Shown: piece after piece, positions 7,536 through 15,479 of the stretch
How positions within the stretch are numbered: the first letter of the stretch is position 1
Layout: each line of letters starts with the position of its first letter
NCBI GenBank assembly: GCA_041609995.1
Contig: JBFIPU010000054.1
Location: forward strand, 1 to 17,585
Source of the DNA: JABDOU01 sp041609995
Lineage (GTDB): Bacteria; Actinomycetota; Acidimicrobiia; Spongiisociales; SHLN01
Length of the DNA: 17,585 nt
Reading direction: 5' to 3'
The notes under the pieces: model-generated
What the model saw: only the letters and a program-made list of their open reading frames with translations
What the model was told of the DNA's origin: nothing
Database searches by the model: none
Translations under genes and position numbers: made by a program

Positions 7536-7625
7536 GTTGTGGGGGACCGGGTTTGGGGGCTTGGCCTTGTCCAGGTTCATGCAGTTCACTTGCGCCGACA
7601 GCACCGGTGTCACACGCTCACGAGA

Positions 7626-8381
7626 TCAGAGTTGTTCCCGCAGTTCTGTCCGGATGCGCACCAACTCGGGTATGTCCCACATGAAGTCGATCTTGCGTTC
7701 GGCCTCGCTGTCGCCCCGTGGGCGGTTTCGATAGACGAAAAAGCGGAACGTTTCCGCCAGGTCTTCTCCGGGGTTGGTGGCGGCGTAGCTCGTGACAAAG
7801 GCTTCCGGGTCCATCGCGAACAGGCCGTCCGGGTCGTCGGAGGCGAGATCCAGGTCGGAATCAGACCAGAATCGGTCGACGAATCGGTAGATGATGCTGC
7901 CTTCCCGAGCACAGCCTTCCCAGGTGAAATACGTGGTGCATGCGTCGGCGACCTCGTTGGAGGTCGCCGGGATCATCTGGGTGGGGCCGAGGGTGATGAG
8001 GTGGGCGTATTCGTGAACGAGGGTGTTGTCGAGGTCGGCTGCCGATTCCGGAGGGCCGATGGCGAGGCTCCAATTCTGCAAGCTGTTCGAACTCGCCTCG
8101 ACGAGGCCGCCCACGTCGGCGTAGGGAAGTGCGTGAAACTCGGCCACCAGCCCGCGCCGGTTGGCCGGGACGAGCTCGATCCAGCGATTCCAGGCGATGG
8201 CGTGCCAGTCGGCCTCGGTACCCGAGCTGAGGGTGATCGAGTCTCCCGCGACGATGTATACCGCATCGGGGGGCAGCTCGTCAGGTGCGTTGCGGGTGAC
8301 GAGGAAAGTCCCGAGGACCACCAGAATCACGAATACGACTGCCAGAGCAGCCGATTTCAGGACACGGGTTTCTCCTCGCAT
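7626..8381 (-). CDS. Membrane-anchored HEXXH zinc metallopeptidase-like protein
   Basis: This 251-residue protein has an N-terminal membrane anchor (about 11-28) and an extracytoplasmic domain carrying LVHEYAHLIT, whose H123-E124-x-x-H127 is a classic zinc site. The acidic EDLAE (206-210) some 80 residues later could give the third ligand, as in gluzincins. C148 and C157 could form a disulfide outside the cell. No specific peptidase family name is secure, and the substrate is unknown. ATG 8381 is used: no Shine-Dalgarno, but TAAGGT ends 6 nt upstream, so a leaderless mRNA is likely. The gene starts 9 nt after the dcd stop on the same strand. A 412-codon open frame on the opposite strand is rejected because it has no protein-like features. 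Confidence 0.8.
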   Translation of the reverse strand: MRGETRVLKSAALAVVFVILVVLGTFLVTRNAPDELPPDAVYIVAGDSITLSSGTEADWHAIAWNRWIELVPANRRGLVAEFHALPYADVGGLVEASSNSLQNWSLAIGPPESAADLDNTLVHEYAHLITLGPTQMIPATSNEVADACTTYFTWEGCAREGSIIYRFVDRFWSDSDLDLASDDPDGLFAMDPEAFVTSYAATNPGEDLAETFRFFVYRNRPRGDSEAERKIDFMWDIPELVRIRTELREQL

Positions 8382-8387
8382 GGCAAG

Positions 8388-8393
8388 ACCTTA
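8388..8393 (-). promoter_or_regulatory. Candidate -10 box of the metallopeptidase gene, sharing the dcd stop codon
   Basis: On the minus strand TAAGGT (8393 to 8388) fits TANNNT and is followed by 6 nt and the ATG at 8381, the spacing of a leaderless promoter. Its first three bases are the TAA stop codon of dcd (8393-8391). Confidence 0.45.
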
Positions 8394-8963
8394 CGATCCG
8401 GCTTCGAAGTCCTCGTGCATGCGGCTCGGTGTCGGACCCCGTTGCCCCTGGTACTTGGAGCCCAGCTCGGAAGACCCGTACGGGTTGTCGGCCGGGGTGG
8501 TCATCTGGTAGAAGCTGACCTGGCCGATCTTCATGCCCGGGTAGATGGCGATGGGCAGATTGGCCACGTTGGACAGTTCGAGGGTGATGTGACCCTGAAA
8601 ACCGGGATCGATGAAGCCGGCCGTCGAATGGATCAGCAAACCGAGTCGCCCGAGCGATGATTTGCCCTCGAGGCGCGCTACTACGTCATCGGCCAGCCGG
8701 ACCACCTCGAGCGTCGAGCCCAGGACGAACTCGCCCGGATGCAGGATGAATGGCTGATCCTCGCTCGCCTTGACCTCAGTGGTGAGGTCGCTCTGGGGTG
8801 CTTTGGGGTCGATGAGAGAGTAACGGTGATTCTCGAACGTTCGGAACACTTCGGCGACACGCAGATCGATCGACGACGGCTGGACAAAGCTCTCCTCGAA
8901 GGGGTCGATGGCGATGCGGCCGTCGGCCAAGGCTTCCTTCATGGTGCGATCGGAAAAAATCAT
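8391..8963 (-). CDS. dcd: dCTP deaminase, probably the dUMP-forming (bifunctional) type
   Basis: This 190-residue enzyme makes dUMP precursor for thymidylate. Nearly the whole chain follows the mycobacterial Dcd pattern: IDPFEESFVQPSSIDLR (19-35), LHPGEFVLGSTLEV (74-87), EGKSSLGRLGLL (99-110), HSTAGFIDPGF (112-122), ITLELSN with the catalytic Glu (E129), PGMKIGQ (142-148), and GSKYQGQRGPTPSR near the end. The TAGFIDPGF segment, in place of the enteric TAHRIDPGW, goes with enzymes that both deaminate and hydrolyse dCTP to dUMP; that activity is inferred from family knowledge. The ATG at 8963 lies 14 nt after the 3' end of tRNA-Gly with only a weak ribosome-binding site, so it may share the tRNA transcript. 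Confidence 0.96.
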   Translation of the reverse strand: MIFSDRTMKEALADGRIAIDPFEESFVQPSSIDLRVAEVFRTFENHRYSLIDPKAPQSDLTTEVKASEDQPFILHPGEFVLGSTLEVVRLADDVVARLEGKSSLGRLGLLIHSTAGFIDPGFQGHITLELSNVANLPIAIYPGMKIGQVSFYQMTTPADNPYGSSELGSKYQGQRGPTPSRMHEDFEAGS

Positions 8964-8977
8964 GTGGCCATCACTCG

Positions 8978-9048
8978 AGCGGGTGAAGGGAATCGAACCC
9001 TCGTTCCAAGCTTGGGAAGCTTGTGTTCTGCCATTGAACTACACCCGC
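8978..9048 (-). tRNA. tRNA-Gly (anticodon CCC)
   Basis: Read on the minus strand, a 71-nt cloverleaf forms: acceptor GCGGGTG/CACCCGC, D-stem GTTC/GAAC, anticodon stem CAAGC/GCTTG around loop TTCCCAA (anticodon CCC), T-stem GAGGG/CCCTT (one G-U) around TTCGATT, and discriminator U, as usual for bacterial tRNA-Gly. The 3' CCA is not encoded. It lies directly upstream of dcd, an arrangement also known in mycobacteria. I see no attachment-site duplication or integrase nearby. Confidence 0.97.
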
Positions 9049-9060
9049 GATGCGGCCGCC

Positions 9061-9066
9061 ACTCTA
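9061..9066 (-). promoter_or_regulatory. Candidate -10 box for the tRNA-Gly(-dcd) transcript
   Basis: TAGAGT on the minus strand (9066 to 9061) lies 12 nt before the tRNA 5' end, leaving a short leader for RNase P to remove. No convincing -35 box was found. Confidence 0.35.
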
Positions 9067-9154
9067 CCCCGTAGGGCCTGGCCGGACCGCCGGGAAGGCA
9101 CTTCGGGAGCCTCGGTCAGCGGTCAGGTGCCGTTTGCCGATGCGTCTTCGCCGC

Positions 9155-9370
9155 TCAGGGCCCGACGAGGGTGACGCCGCCCCACAGGGCCAGGATCACC
9201 CCTACTCCGATGAGGAACCAGGCGCGGGCACGGTGGATCGTTCGCCCCTCCTCCCCGACGCTCTTGGCCCGATAGTGTTGCACGAGCGCCAGGCCGTTGC
9301 CGGCGATCAGCGCCAAGCCCAGAGCGAGCACCAATTGCGGAAACAACGTATCGATGTCAAACAGGTCCAC
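9155..9370 (-). CDS. Small two-TM membrane protein, unknown function
   Basis: A 71-residue protein starting with GTG at 9370. Two hydrophobic segments, about 9-28 (FPQLVLALGLALIAGNGLAL) and 50-69, flank a charged loop (HYRAKSVGEEGRTIHRAR), a credible helical hairpin in the membrane. GGAG lies about 15 nt before the GTG, farther than usual. I do not recognise the family. Its first 36 bp overlap, head to head, the likely 5' end of the lipoprotein gene on the plus strand, so one of the two starts may be wrong. It lies upstream of tRNA-Gly on the same strand. Confidence 0.55.
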   Translation of the reverse strand: MDLFDIDTLFPQLVLALGLALIAGNGLALVQHYRAKSVGEEGRTIHRARAWFLIGVGVILALWGGVTLVGP

Positions 9371-10141
9371 GGCCCGCGAACGCTACTCCTGCTGGCAGCC
9401 GGGATCCTCCTGATCGCATGCCGGGCCGAATCCCGCACGATCGTGTCCATTGATGAAGCAGGTTTCGGCTCCGTCGAGGCGCGCGTTTTGCTCGATGACG
9501 AGGCGGCCGCCTTCGTGGGTCGTCAGGACGAGACGCCCGAGGATGTGGCCGCCAGCCTGGCTGTCAATCTCGGCAGCGGTGCCGCCGGATACCAGGGGAC
9601 GTCGCGCCAGATCAGCGCCGGAGGTCTCACCGGGGTGGCGATTGCATTCGACGACCTGGGGCCTGGTGACATCGAAGCCATCTTGACCGAGGGGGGATCG
9701 GTCATCGACGGGGTCCAGATATCCGAGGAGGACGGCGTCCTGCGATTCACGGCGGTGGCCGAGCCGAAAGAGGACGACGAAACCCGCCGGTTGGTCGAAA
9801 CCGCGCCGGCTCACATCGGCGACATCGTGGGCATGGTCCTGGAAGTCCGTGTTCCTGGACGGTTGCTCAGCCACAACGCGGACCGGGAGACCGGGGACGG
9901 GCTCGAATGGGACCTGCTGGGGTCCGTGTTGCAGGCCGAGCGCATCGAGGCCGTCGTCGAGGCGGCCGTGCCACCAGGTTTCCAGCTGCGGGCGGGCGCC
10001 GGCCCCGGTTCCGTCAATTCACCCCCCGCCGTGATACCCGAAAACGGAAGCGGATCAACGCCCGCCTGGGTGTGGATCCTGCCGGTGGTCGGCGGGTTGG
10101 CCACCTGGCTCGTGATCGCCGGGCGGTCCGGCCGCAGTTGA
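9335..10141 (+). CDS. LppM-like (DUF3153-type) lipoprotein with C-terminal membrane anchor
   Basis: From TTG 9335 this gives 268 residues: a basic start, a hydrophobic stretch LLLLAAGILLIAC (17-29) ending in a lipobox Cys (C29), a periplasmic-side domain rich in Glu/Asp and beta-like segments, a Pro/Gly/Ser linker, and a final TM segment (about WVWILPVVGGLATWLVIAG) followed by basic residues. The layout and segments such as IVSIDEAGFGSVEARVLLD fit the mycobacterial LppM-type domain; I hold this from pattern memory only. No ATG or GTG in frame precedes the signal sequence closely, so TTG 9335 is the best start, though its n-region is long. The gene ends 5 bp before the convergent MscS gene; the two stop codons sit in a short inverted repeat (10135-10153). 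Confidence 0.72.
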   Translation: MRKQRIDVKQVHGPRTLLLLAAGILLIACRAESRTIVSIDEAGFGSVEARVLLDDEAAAFVGRQDETPEDVAASLAVNLGSGAAGYQGTSRQISAGGLTGVAIAFDDLGPGDIEAILTEGGSVIDGVQISEEDGVLRFTAVAEPKEDDETRRLVETAPAHIGDIVGMVLEVRVPGRLLSHNADRETGDGLEWDLLGSVLQAERIEAVVEAAVPPGFQLRAGAGPGSVNSPPAVIPENGSGSTPAWVWILPVVGGLATWLVIAGRSGRS

Positions 10142-10146
10142 AGCTC

Positions 10147-11070
10147 TCAGCTGTGGTCGTCGGTATCACCCGGCTCGAACACATCGGGGGCGCCCAGGGC
10201 GTCCGACGATGGGATCTCGTCTTCGTCCCGTTTGATCCACATGACCCGCTGCGGGAACGGGATCTCGATCCCATTCTCGTCAAACGCCAGCTTGAGCCGG
10301 CGCCGGATCTCTCGCGCCGTTGACCACTGCTCGCCCGGCTGCACCTTGACGACCAATCGGATGGAGATGGCATTCTCTCCGAAGTTTTCCACACCCAGGA
10401 TCTCCGGCTCTTCGATGATCGTCGAGTGGGGAAGGGCTGCCCGCCACACCTCGTCGGCCACCCCTTTGATCACCTGCATCGCCAGATTGATATCCGTGTT
10501 GTATGCCACCTCGACATCGAGAACTGCTCTCGCCCAATCCTGTGATTTGTTGGCGACTCGCTTGATCTCGCCGTTGGGGACGAACCAAAGGGTTCCATTC
10601 ACGTCACGGATCTCGGTCGTCCGGAGGTTGACGGCTTCGACGATGCCGGAGGCTTCGCCGACGTCGATCACATCGCCGACGCCGAATTGATCTTCGACGA
10701 GCATGAAGAAGCCCGATAAGAAATCGCGCACCAGGCTCTGGGCGCCGAAACCGATGGCCACGCCCGCGATGCCGGCCGACGCGAGGAGAGGACCCAGCTC
10801 GATGTCCAACTCCGAGAGAGCCATGAGCGCGGCGACCACCAACACCACGATCGAGACGATCGAGCGCAGCACCAGGCCCAGCGTCTGTTGCCGCGTCGCC
10901 TCTCGATCCGGTTCGCCTTTGGTGTGCTTGATGCGGGACAGGTAGCTGCGGATCAACCTTCGGGCGATGCTGTTGAAGATGAACGCCACAGCCAGGATCA
11001 ACAGGATCCGGATGAACGTCCATCCGGCGCTACCGATGCTGTCCCACCATTCAGCCAATGTGGTTCTCAA
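10147..11070 (-). CDS. Small-conductance mechanosensitive channel (MscS family)
   Basis: This 307-residue channel opens under membrane tension to release solutes during hypo-osmotic shock. Three hydrophobic helices are visible (about 17-35, 67-87, 92-124). The third carries the pore-lining Gly/Ala-rich segment GPLLASAGIAGVAIGFGAQS (93-112), followed by VRDFLSGFFMLVEDQFGVGD, the typical entry to the beta domain. NLRTTEIRDVNGTLWFVPNG (148-167) is the MscS beta-domain core, and the mixed alpha/beta C-terminal domain ends in an acidic tail. The start is TTG 11070, because the codon before it is a TGA stop; TTG 11058 is an alternative. It begins 21 nt after the sugar dehydrogenase gene, so the two are probably one transcript. 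Confidence 0.93.
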   Translation of the reverse strand: MRTTLAEWWDSIGSAGWTFIRILLILAVAFIFNSIARRLIRSYLSRIKHTKGEPDREATRQQTLGLVLRSIVSIVVLVVAALMALSELDIELGPLLASAGIAGVAIGFGAQSLVRDFLSGFFMLVEDQFGVGDVIDVGEASGIVEAVNLRTTEIRDVNGTLWFVPNGEIKRVANKSQDWARAVLDVEVAYNTDINLAMQVIKGVADEVWRAALPHSTIIEEPEILGVENFGENAISIRLVVKVQPGEQWSTAREIRRRLKLAFDENGIEIPFPQRVMWIKRDEDEIPSSDALGAPDVFEPGDTDDHS

Positions 11071-11091
11071 TCATCTCGACGCCTTCGCAGG

Positions 11092-12390
<1,299 letters not shown>

Positions 12391-12399
12391 GATCGCAGC

Positions 12400-12405
12400 A
12401 GGTTA
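12400..12405 (-). promoter_or_regulatory. Candidate -10 box of the sugar dehydrogenase-mscS unit
   Basis: TAACCT on the minus strand (12405 to 12400) fits TANNNT and ends 9 nt before the GTG at 12390, consistent with a leaderless or very short leader. No Shine-Dalgarno is present. Confidence 0.4.
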
Positions 12406-12429
12406 CGCCCGGGGCGGGCAGTGCACTGG

Positions 12430-12457
12430 TTCGAGCCGACCTCGAGGCAGGTACGAT
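12430..12457 (+). promoter_or_regulatory. Candidate promoter of the pur operon
   Basis: TACGAT (12452-12457) is a fair -10 box; TTCGAG (12430-12435), 16 bp upstream, is a poor -35. Transcription would start near 12464, leaving a leader of about 37 nt that includes the GGAG at 12493-12496. The 110-bp gap is shared with the divergent sugar dehydrogenase gene. No purine riboswitch is visible. Confidence 0.35.
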
Positions 12458-12500
12458 GCGGCCGAACGCGCCGGCAGGTCTGAGTTCTGAATGGAGTGAC

Positions 12501-13772
12501 ATGCCCGCAACCGTGGTAATCGGGGCCCAGTGGGGGGACGAAGGCAAAGGCAAGGTCACCGACGTACTGGCCGAGTCCATGGACCTCGTCATCCGCTACC
12601 AGGGCGGTAACAATGCCGGTCATACCATCGTCATCGGGGAGGAGCGATTCGCCCTCACGCTCATCCCGTCCGGGGTGTTGTCCGAAGGCGTGACCCCGGT
12701 GATCGGCAATGGGTGCGTGGTCGACCCCGAAGTCTTGCTGGCCGAGATGGAGACCCTCCGCAGCCGCGGCATAGACCCGGACCGGCTCCGGGTTTCTGCC
12801 AACGCCCACCTCATCATGCCCTATCACCGTCGCCTCGACGCGCTGCAGGAGCGTTATCTGGGTCGGGGCCAGATCGGGACCACCAAACGGGGCATCGGCC
12901 CGGCGTACACCGACAAATTCTCGCGTCACGGGATCCGAATGCAGGACCTGTTCGATCAGAAGATCTTCGAGGACAAGCTCGACGTGGCGTTGCGTGAGAA
13001 GAATCAGATATTCACGAAGATCTACAACCAGTTGCCGATTCGTCGGGATGAGATCGTCCACGAATACATGGGCTACGCCCAGCAGCTGGCTCCCTACGTG
13101 ACCGATACGTCGCTGTTGACCTGGCAGGCGCTCGACGAGGGCAAGAGCGTACTGTTCGAAGGCGCCCAGGGGACGTTGCTGGATGTCGACCATGGAACGT
13201 ACCCGTTCGTGACCTCGTCCAACCCGACGGCCGGGGGAGCACCCGTCGGCATCGGCGTCGGGCCGGCCACCATCGATCGGGTCATCGGCGTGGCCAAGGC
13301 GTATATCTCGCGGGTCGGTGCCGGGCCGTTTCCGACCGAGCTGTTCGACGAGGTGGGCGAGACGATGGTCGACGTCGGCGGCGAATACGGAACCGTCACC
13401 GGCCGTCGCCGCCGCTGCGGATGGCTGGACCTGGTCGCTCTGAGGTACGCAGCCCGCGTCAATGGCCTCACCGACATCTTCCTGACGAAGCTCGACATCC
13501 TGTCGGAGTTCGAGAGCCTCAAGGTGTGTGTGGCATACGAGTACGACGGACAGCGACACGACGAGTTTCCCCGCCAGCAACGCGTGCTCTATGACAGCAC
13601 CCCCATCTACCAGGCCCTGCCCGGCTGGCATTCCGACATCACCGGCGTCCGGTCGTTTGCTGACCTTCCCAAGGAGGCGCAGGCCTATGTTGAGTTCATC
13701 GAGGAGCACGTGGGTGTCCCGGTATCGCAACTCTCGGTGGGGCCGCAACGCTCCGCCACCCTTGGGCGATGA
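12501..13772 (+). CDS. purA: Adenylosuccinate synthetase
   Basis: This 423-residue cytosolic enzyme joins IMP and aspartate, with GTP hydrolysis, to make adenylosuccinate, the first step from IMP to AMP. Landmarks are the P-loop GAQWGDEGKGK (8-18) with catalytic Asp13, NNAGHT with catalytic His41 (same numbering as the E. coli enzyme), GIGPAY, FEGAQGTLLDVDHGTYPFVT, TGRRRRCGW (IMP contact) and a C-terminal VGPQRSATL. Length is normal for the family. ATG 12501 follows GGAG with a 4-nt gap; the frame is open further upstream but into the promoter region. It is the first of four purine genes and overlaps purD by ATGA. Confidence 0.97.
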   Translation: MPATVVIGAQWGDEGKGKVTDVLAESMDLVIRYQGGNNAGHTIVIGEERFALTLIPSGVLSEGVTPVIGNGCVVDPEVLLAEMETLRSRGIDPDRLRVSANAHLIMPYHRRLDALQERYLGRGQIGTTKRGIGPAYTDKFSRHGIRMQDLFDQKIFEDKLDVALREKNQIFTKIYNQLPIRRDEIVHEYMGYAQQLAPYVTDTSLLTWQALDEGKSVLFEGAQGTLLDVDHGTYPFVTSSNPTAGGAPVGIGVGPATIDRVIGVAKAYISRVGAGPFPTELFDEVGETMVDVGGEYGTVTGRRRRCGWLDLVALRYAARVNGLTDIFLTKLDILSEFESLKVCVAYEYDGQRHDEFPRQQRVLYDSTPIYQALPGWHSDITGVRSFADLPKEAQAYVEFIEEHVGVPVSQLSVGPQRSATLGR

Positions 13773-15025
13773 AGGTACTCATCATCGGTTCCGGGGGAAG
13801 GGAGCATGCCCTGGGATGGAGGCTCGTCCAGTCCGGCGCCACGATCGTGTCGGCTCCCGGCAACCCCGGACTCGCCGAGCTGGGGGAGCTGCTTTCCCTC
13901 GTCCCGGATGACCCGACTGCGGTCGCGGCGGCCAGCACCGGTTTCGATTTGGTCGTGATCGGCCCGGAGCGGCCGCTGGCGGCGGGCGTTGCCGATGCAG
14001 TGCGGGCGGCCGGCGTGTCCTGCCTGGGTCCGGGTGCCCATGGGGCCAGGCTCGAGGCCTCGAAGGCGTTCGCCAAGGACATCATGATCTCGGCAGGGAT
14101 TCCCACCGGGAAGTATTTTGCCGTCAGCAACCTCGAGGCGGCCGGCAAGGCTCTGGAGGAGATGTCCCCCGGCCCGTATGTGGTGAAAGCCGACGGGCTG
14201 GCAGCCGGCAAAGGGGTGCTGGTCAGCGAGGATCCTGACGCCGCCCTCGAATGGGCTCGCCAGTGCCTGACCGGCCGCTTCTCAGATGCCGGGGACCTCG
14301 TCGTGATCGAGGAGCATCTGGCAGGTCCCGAGCTCAGCGTCTTCGTGCTGACGGATGGCCAGACCATCGTGCCATTTGCCACCGCCCGGGATTACAAGCG
14401 TCTCGGCGACGGTGGTACCGGGCCCAACACCGGCGGCATGGGGTGTTTCTCGCCGGTGTCGCTCCCGACGGGGCTGGTCGACGGGGTGATCGACGACGTG
14501 GTCCGCCCCGTCCTCGGCGAGCTGGCGAGACGGGCCATCGACTACCGGGGGTTCCTATACGTCGGCCTGGTGCTCACCGCAGCCGGCCCCCGGGTGCTCG
14601 AGTTCAACTGCCGGCTGGGTGACCCCGAGACCCAGGTAGTGCTGCCCCGGCTCCGGGGCGACTTCGGTGCTCTGCTCATGGCGGCCGCTACCGGCGAGGG
14701 CTTGGCAGACATGACAGTTCGCTGGTGGGAGAAGTCGGCAGTCGATGTGGTGTTGGCCGCACCCGGCTACCCCGAGGCGACGCACGCCGGCGACCCGATC
14801 CATGGGCTCCACCTCGTCACCCACCTCGATGACGTGCTGGTCTTTCACTCGGGGACGCGTCTCAAGGGCGATCAGGTGGTCACCTCGGGGGGCCGGGTGG
14901 TCAATGTCGTCGGAATGGGGGAGAACCTGGCGACGGCCCGCCGACACGCCTATGACGCCGCCGCGTTGATCGGCTTCGATGGCAAGCAATACCGCACCGA
15001 TATCGCAGATCCAGCCACGCTATGA
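13769..15025 (+). CDS. purD: Phosphoribosylamine-glycine ligase (GAR synthetase)
   Basis: This 418-residue ATP-grasp enzyme makes glycinamide ribonucleotide from phosphoribosylamine and glycine, the second step of purine synthesis. It opens with the PurD N-domain signature KVLIIGSGGREHALGW (2-17), then VIGPERPLAAG (63-73), the ATP-grasp strand YVVKADGLAAGKGV (137-150), IEEHLAGPELSVF (180-192), ARDYKRLGDGGTGPNTGGMG (206-225), and the metal-binding EFNCRLGDPETQ (278-289). Length is typical. The ATG lies in the overlapping ATGA of the purA end, and the ribosome-binding site is weak, so translation is probably coupled to purA. Confidence 0.97.
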   Translation: MKVLIIGSGGREHALGWRLVQSGATIVSAPGNPGLAELGELLSLVPDDPTAVAAASTGFDLVVIGPERPLAAGVADAVRAAGVSCLGPGAHGARLEASKAFAKDIMISAGIPTGKYFAVSNLEAAGKALEEMSPGPYVVKADGLAAGKGVLVSEDPDAALEWARQCLTGRFSDAGDLVVIEEHLAGPELSVFVLTDGQTIVPFATARDYKRLGDGGTGPNTGGMGCFSPVSLPTGLVDGVIDDVVRPVLGELARRAIDYRGFLYVGLVLTAAGPRVLEFNCRLGDPETQVVLPRLRGDFGALLMAAATGEGLADMTVRWWEKSAVDVVLAAPGYPEATHAGDPIHGLHLVTHLDDVLVFHSGTRLKGDQVVTSGGRVVNVVGMGENLATARRHAYDAAALIGFDGKQYRTDIADPATL

Positions 15026-15035
15026 GAGGAGCATT

Positions 15036-15479
15036 GTGAAAGTAGCCGTTCTGATGGGATCGAAGAGCGACGCCGACAAGATGGAAGGGGCGTCAGAGGT
15101 GCTCGAACACCTGGGCATCGAGCACGAGGTGTACGTGATGTCGGCGCACCGCACGCCTTCCCGGGTAGCCGACTTCGCGTCCTCGGCACGCGAGAACGGA
15201 TTCGGTGTGATCATCTGCGGTGCCGGAAAAGCCGCCCACCTGGCAGGCGCGGTCGCCGCCCACAGCACGATCCCCGTCATCGGCGTCCCCGTCGACGCAG
15301 GTGGCCTGGGTGGGTTGGATGCCCTGCTGGCCACGGTGCAGATGCCGACCGGCGTCCCGGTGGCGACGGTGGCAATCGACAGCTCCGCCAATGCCGCCTA
15401 CCTGGCGGCCGCCATTCTGTCGTTGTCGAGCCCTGACATCGCCAAACAACTGGACGAATACCGCCAGAGCTTCTTGTGA
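15036..15479 (+). CDS. purE: Phosphoribosylaminoimidazole carboxylase, PurE type (variant motif)
   Basis: A 147-residue protein of the PurE fold, which in most bacteria moves CO2 from N5-CAIR to give CAIR. Seen: VLMGSKSD (5-12), the catalytic-His segment VMSAHRTP (34-41), ICGAGKAAHLAG (60-71), PVIGVP (80-85), LLATVQMPTGVPVATVAI (97-114) and the NAAYLAA helix. Two positions differ from common class I PurE: SDW is SDA (residue 13), and GAGGAAHLPG is GAGKAAHLAG. The overall look is class I, not the class II AIR carboxylase. GTG 15036 is chosen because AGAGGAG lies just upstream. It starts 10 nt after purD and overlaps purB by GTGA. purK, the usual partner, is not next to it. Confidence 0.93.
   Translation: MKVAVLMGSKSDADKMEGASEVLEHLGIEHEVYVMSAHRTPSRVADFASSARENGFGVIICGAGKAAHLAGAVAAHSTIPVIGVPVDAGGLGGLDALLATVQMPTGVPVATVAIDSSANAAYLAAAILSLSSPDIAKQLDEYRQSFL

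Noticed and set aside
7104..7613. 169-codon minus-strand open frame through the intergenic gap
   Set aside because: It runs through the palindromic element and into the amidotransferase start; composition is irregular and no motif is seen.
7422..8660. 412-codon open frame on the plus strand across the metallopeptidase and dcd
   Set aside because: It is antisense to two well-supported minus-strand genes, has no signal, domain or motif, and is open because of high GC.
8978..9154. tRNA-Gly as an integration site for a mobile element
   Set aside because: No integrase, no repeated tRNA 3' end and no foreign-looking genes on either side; dcd follows directly, as in related genomes.
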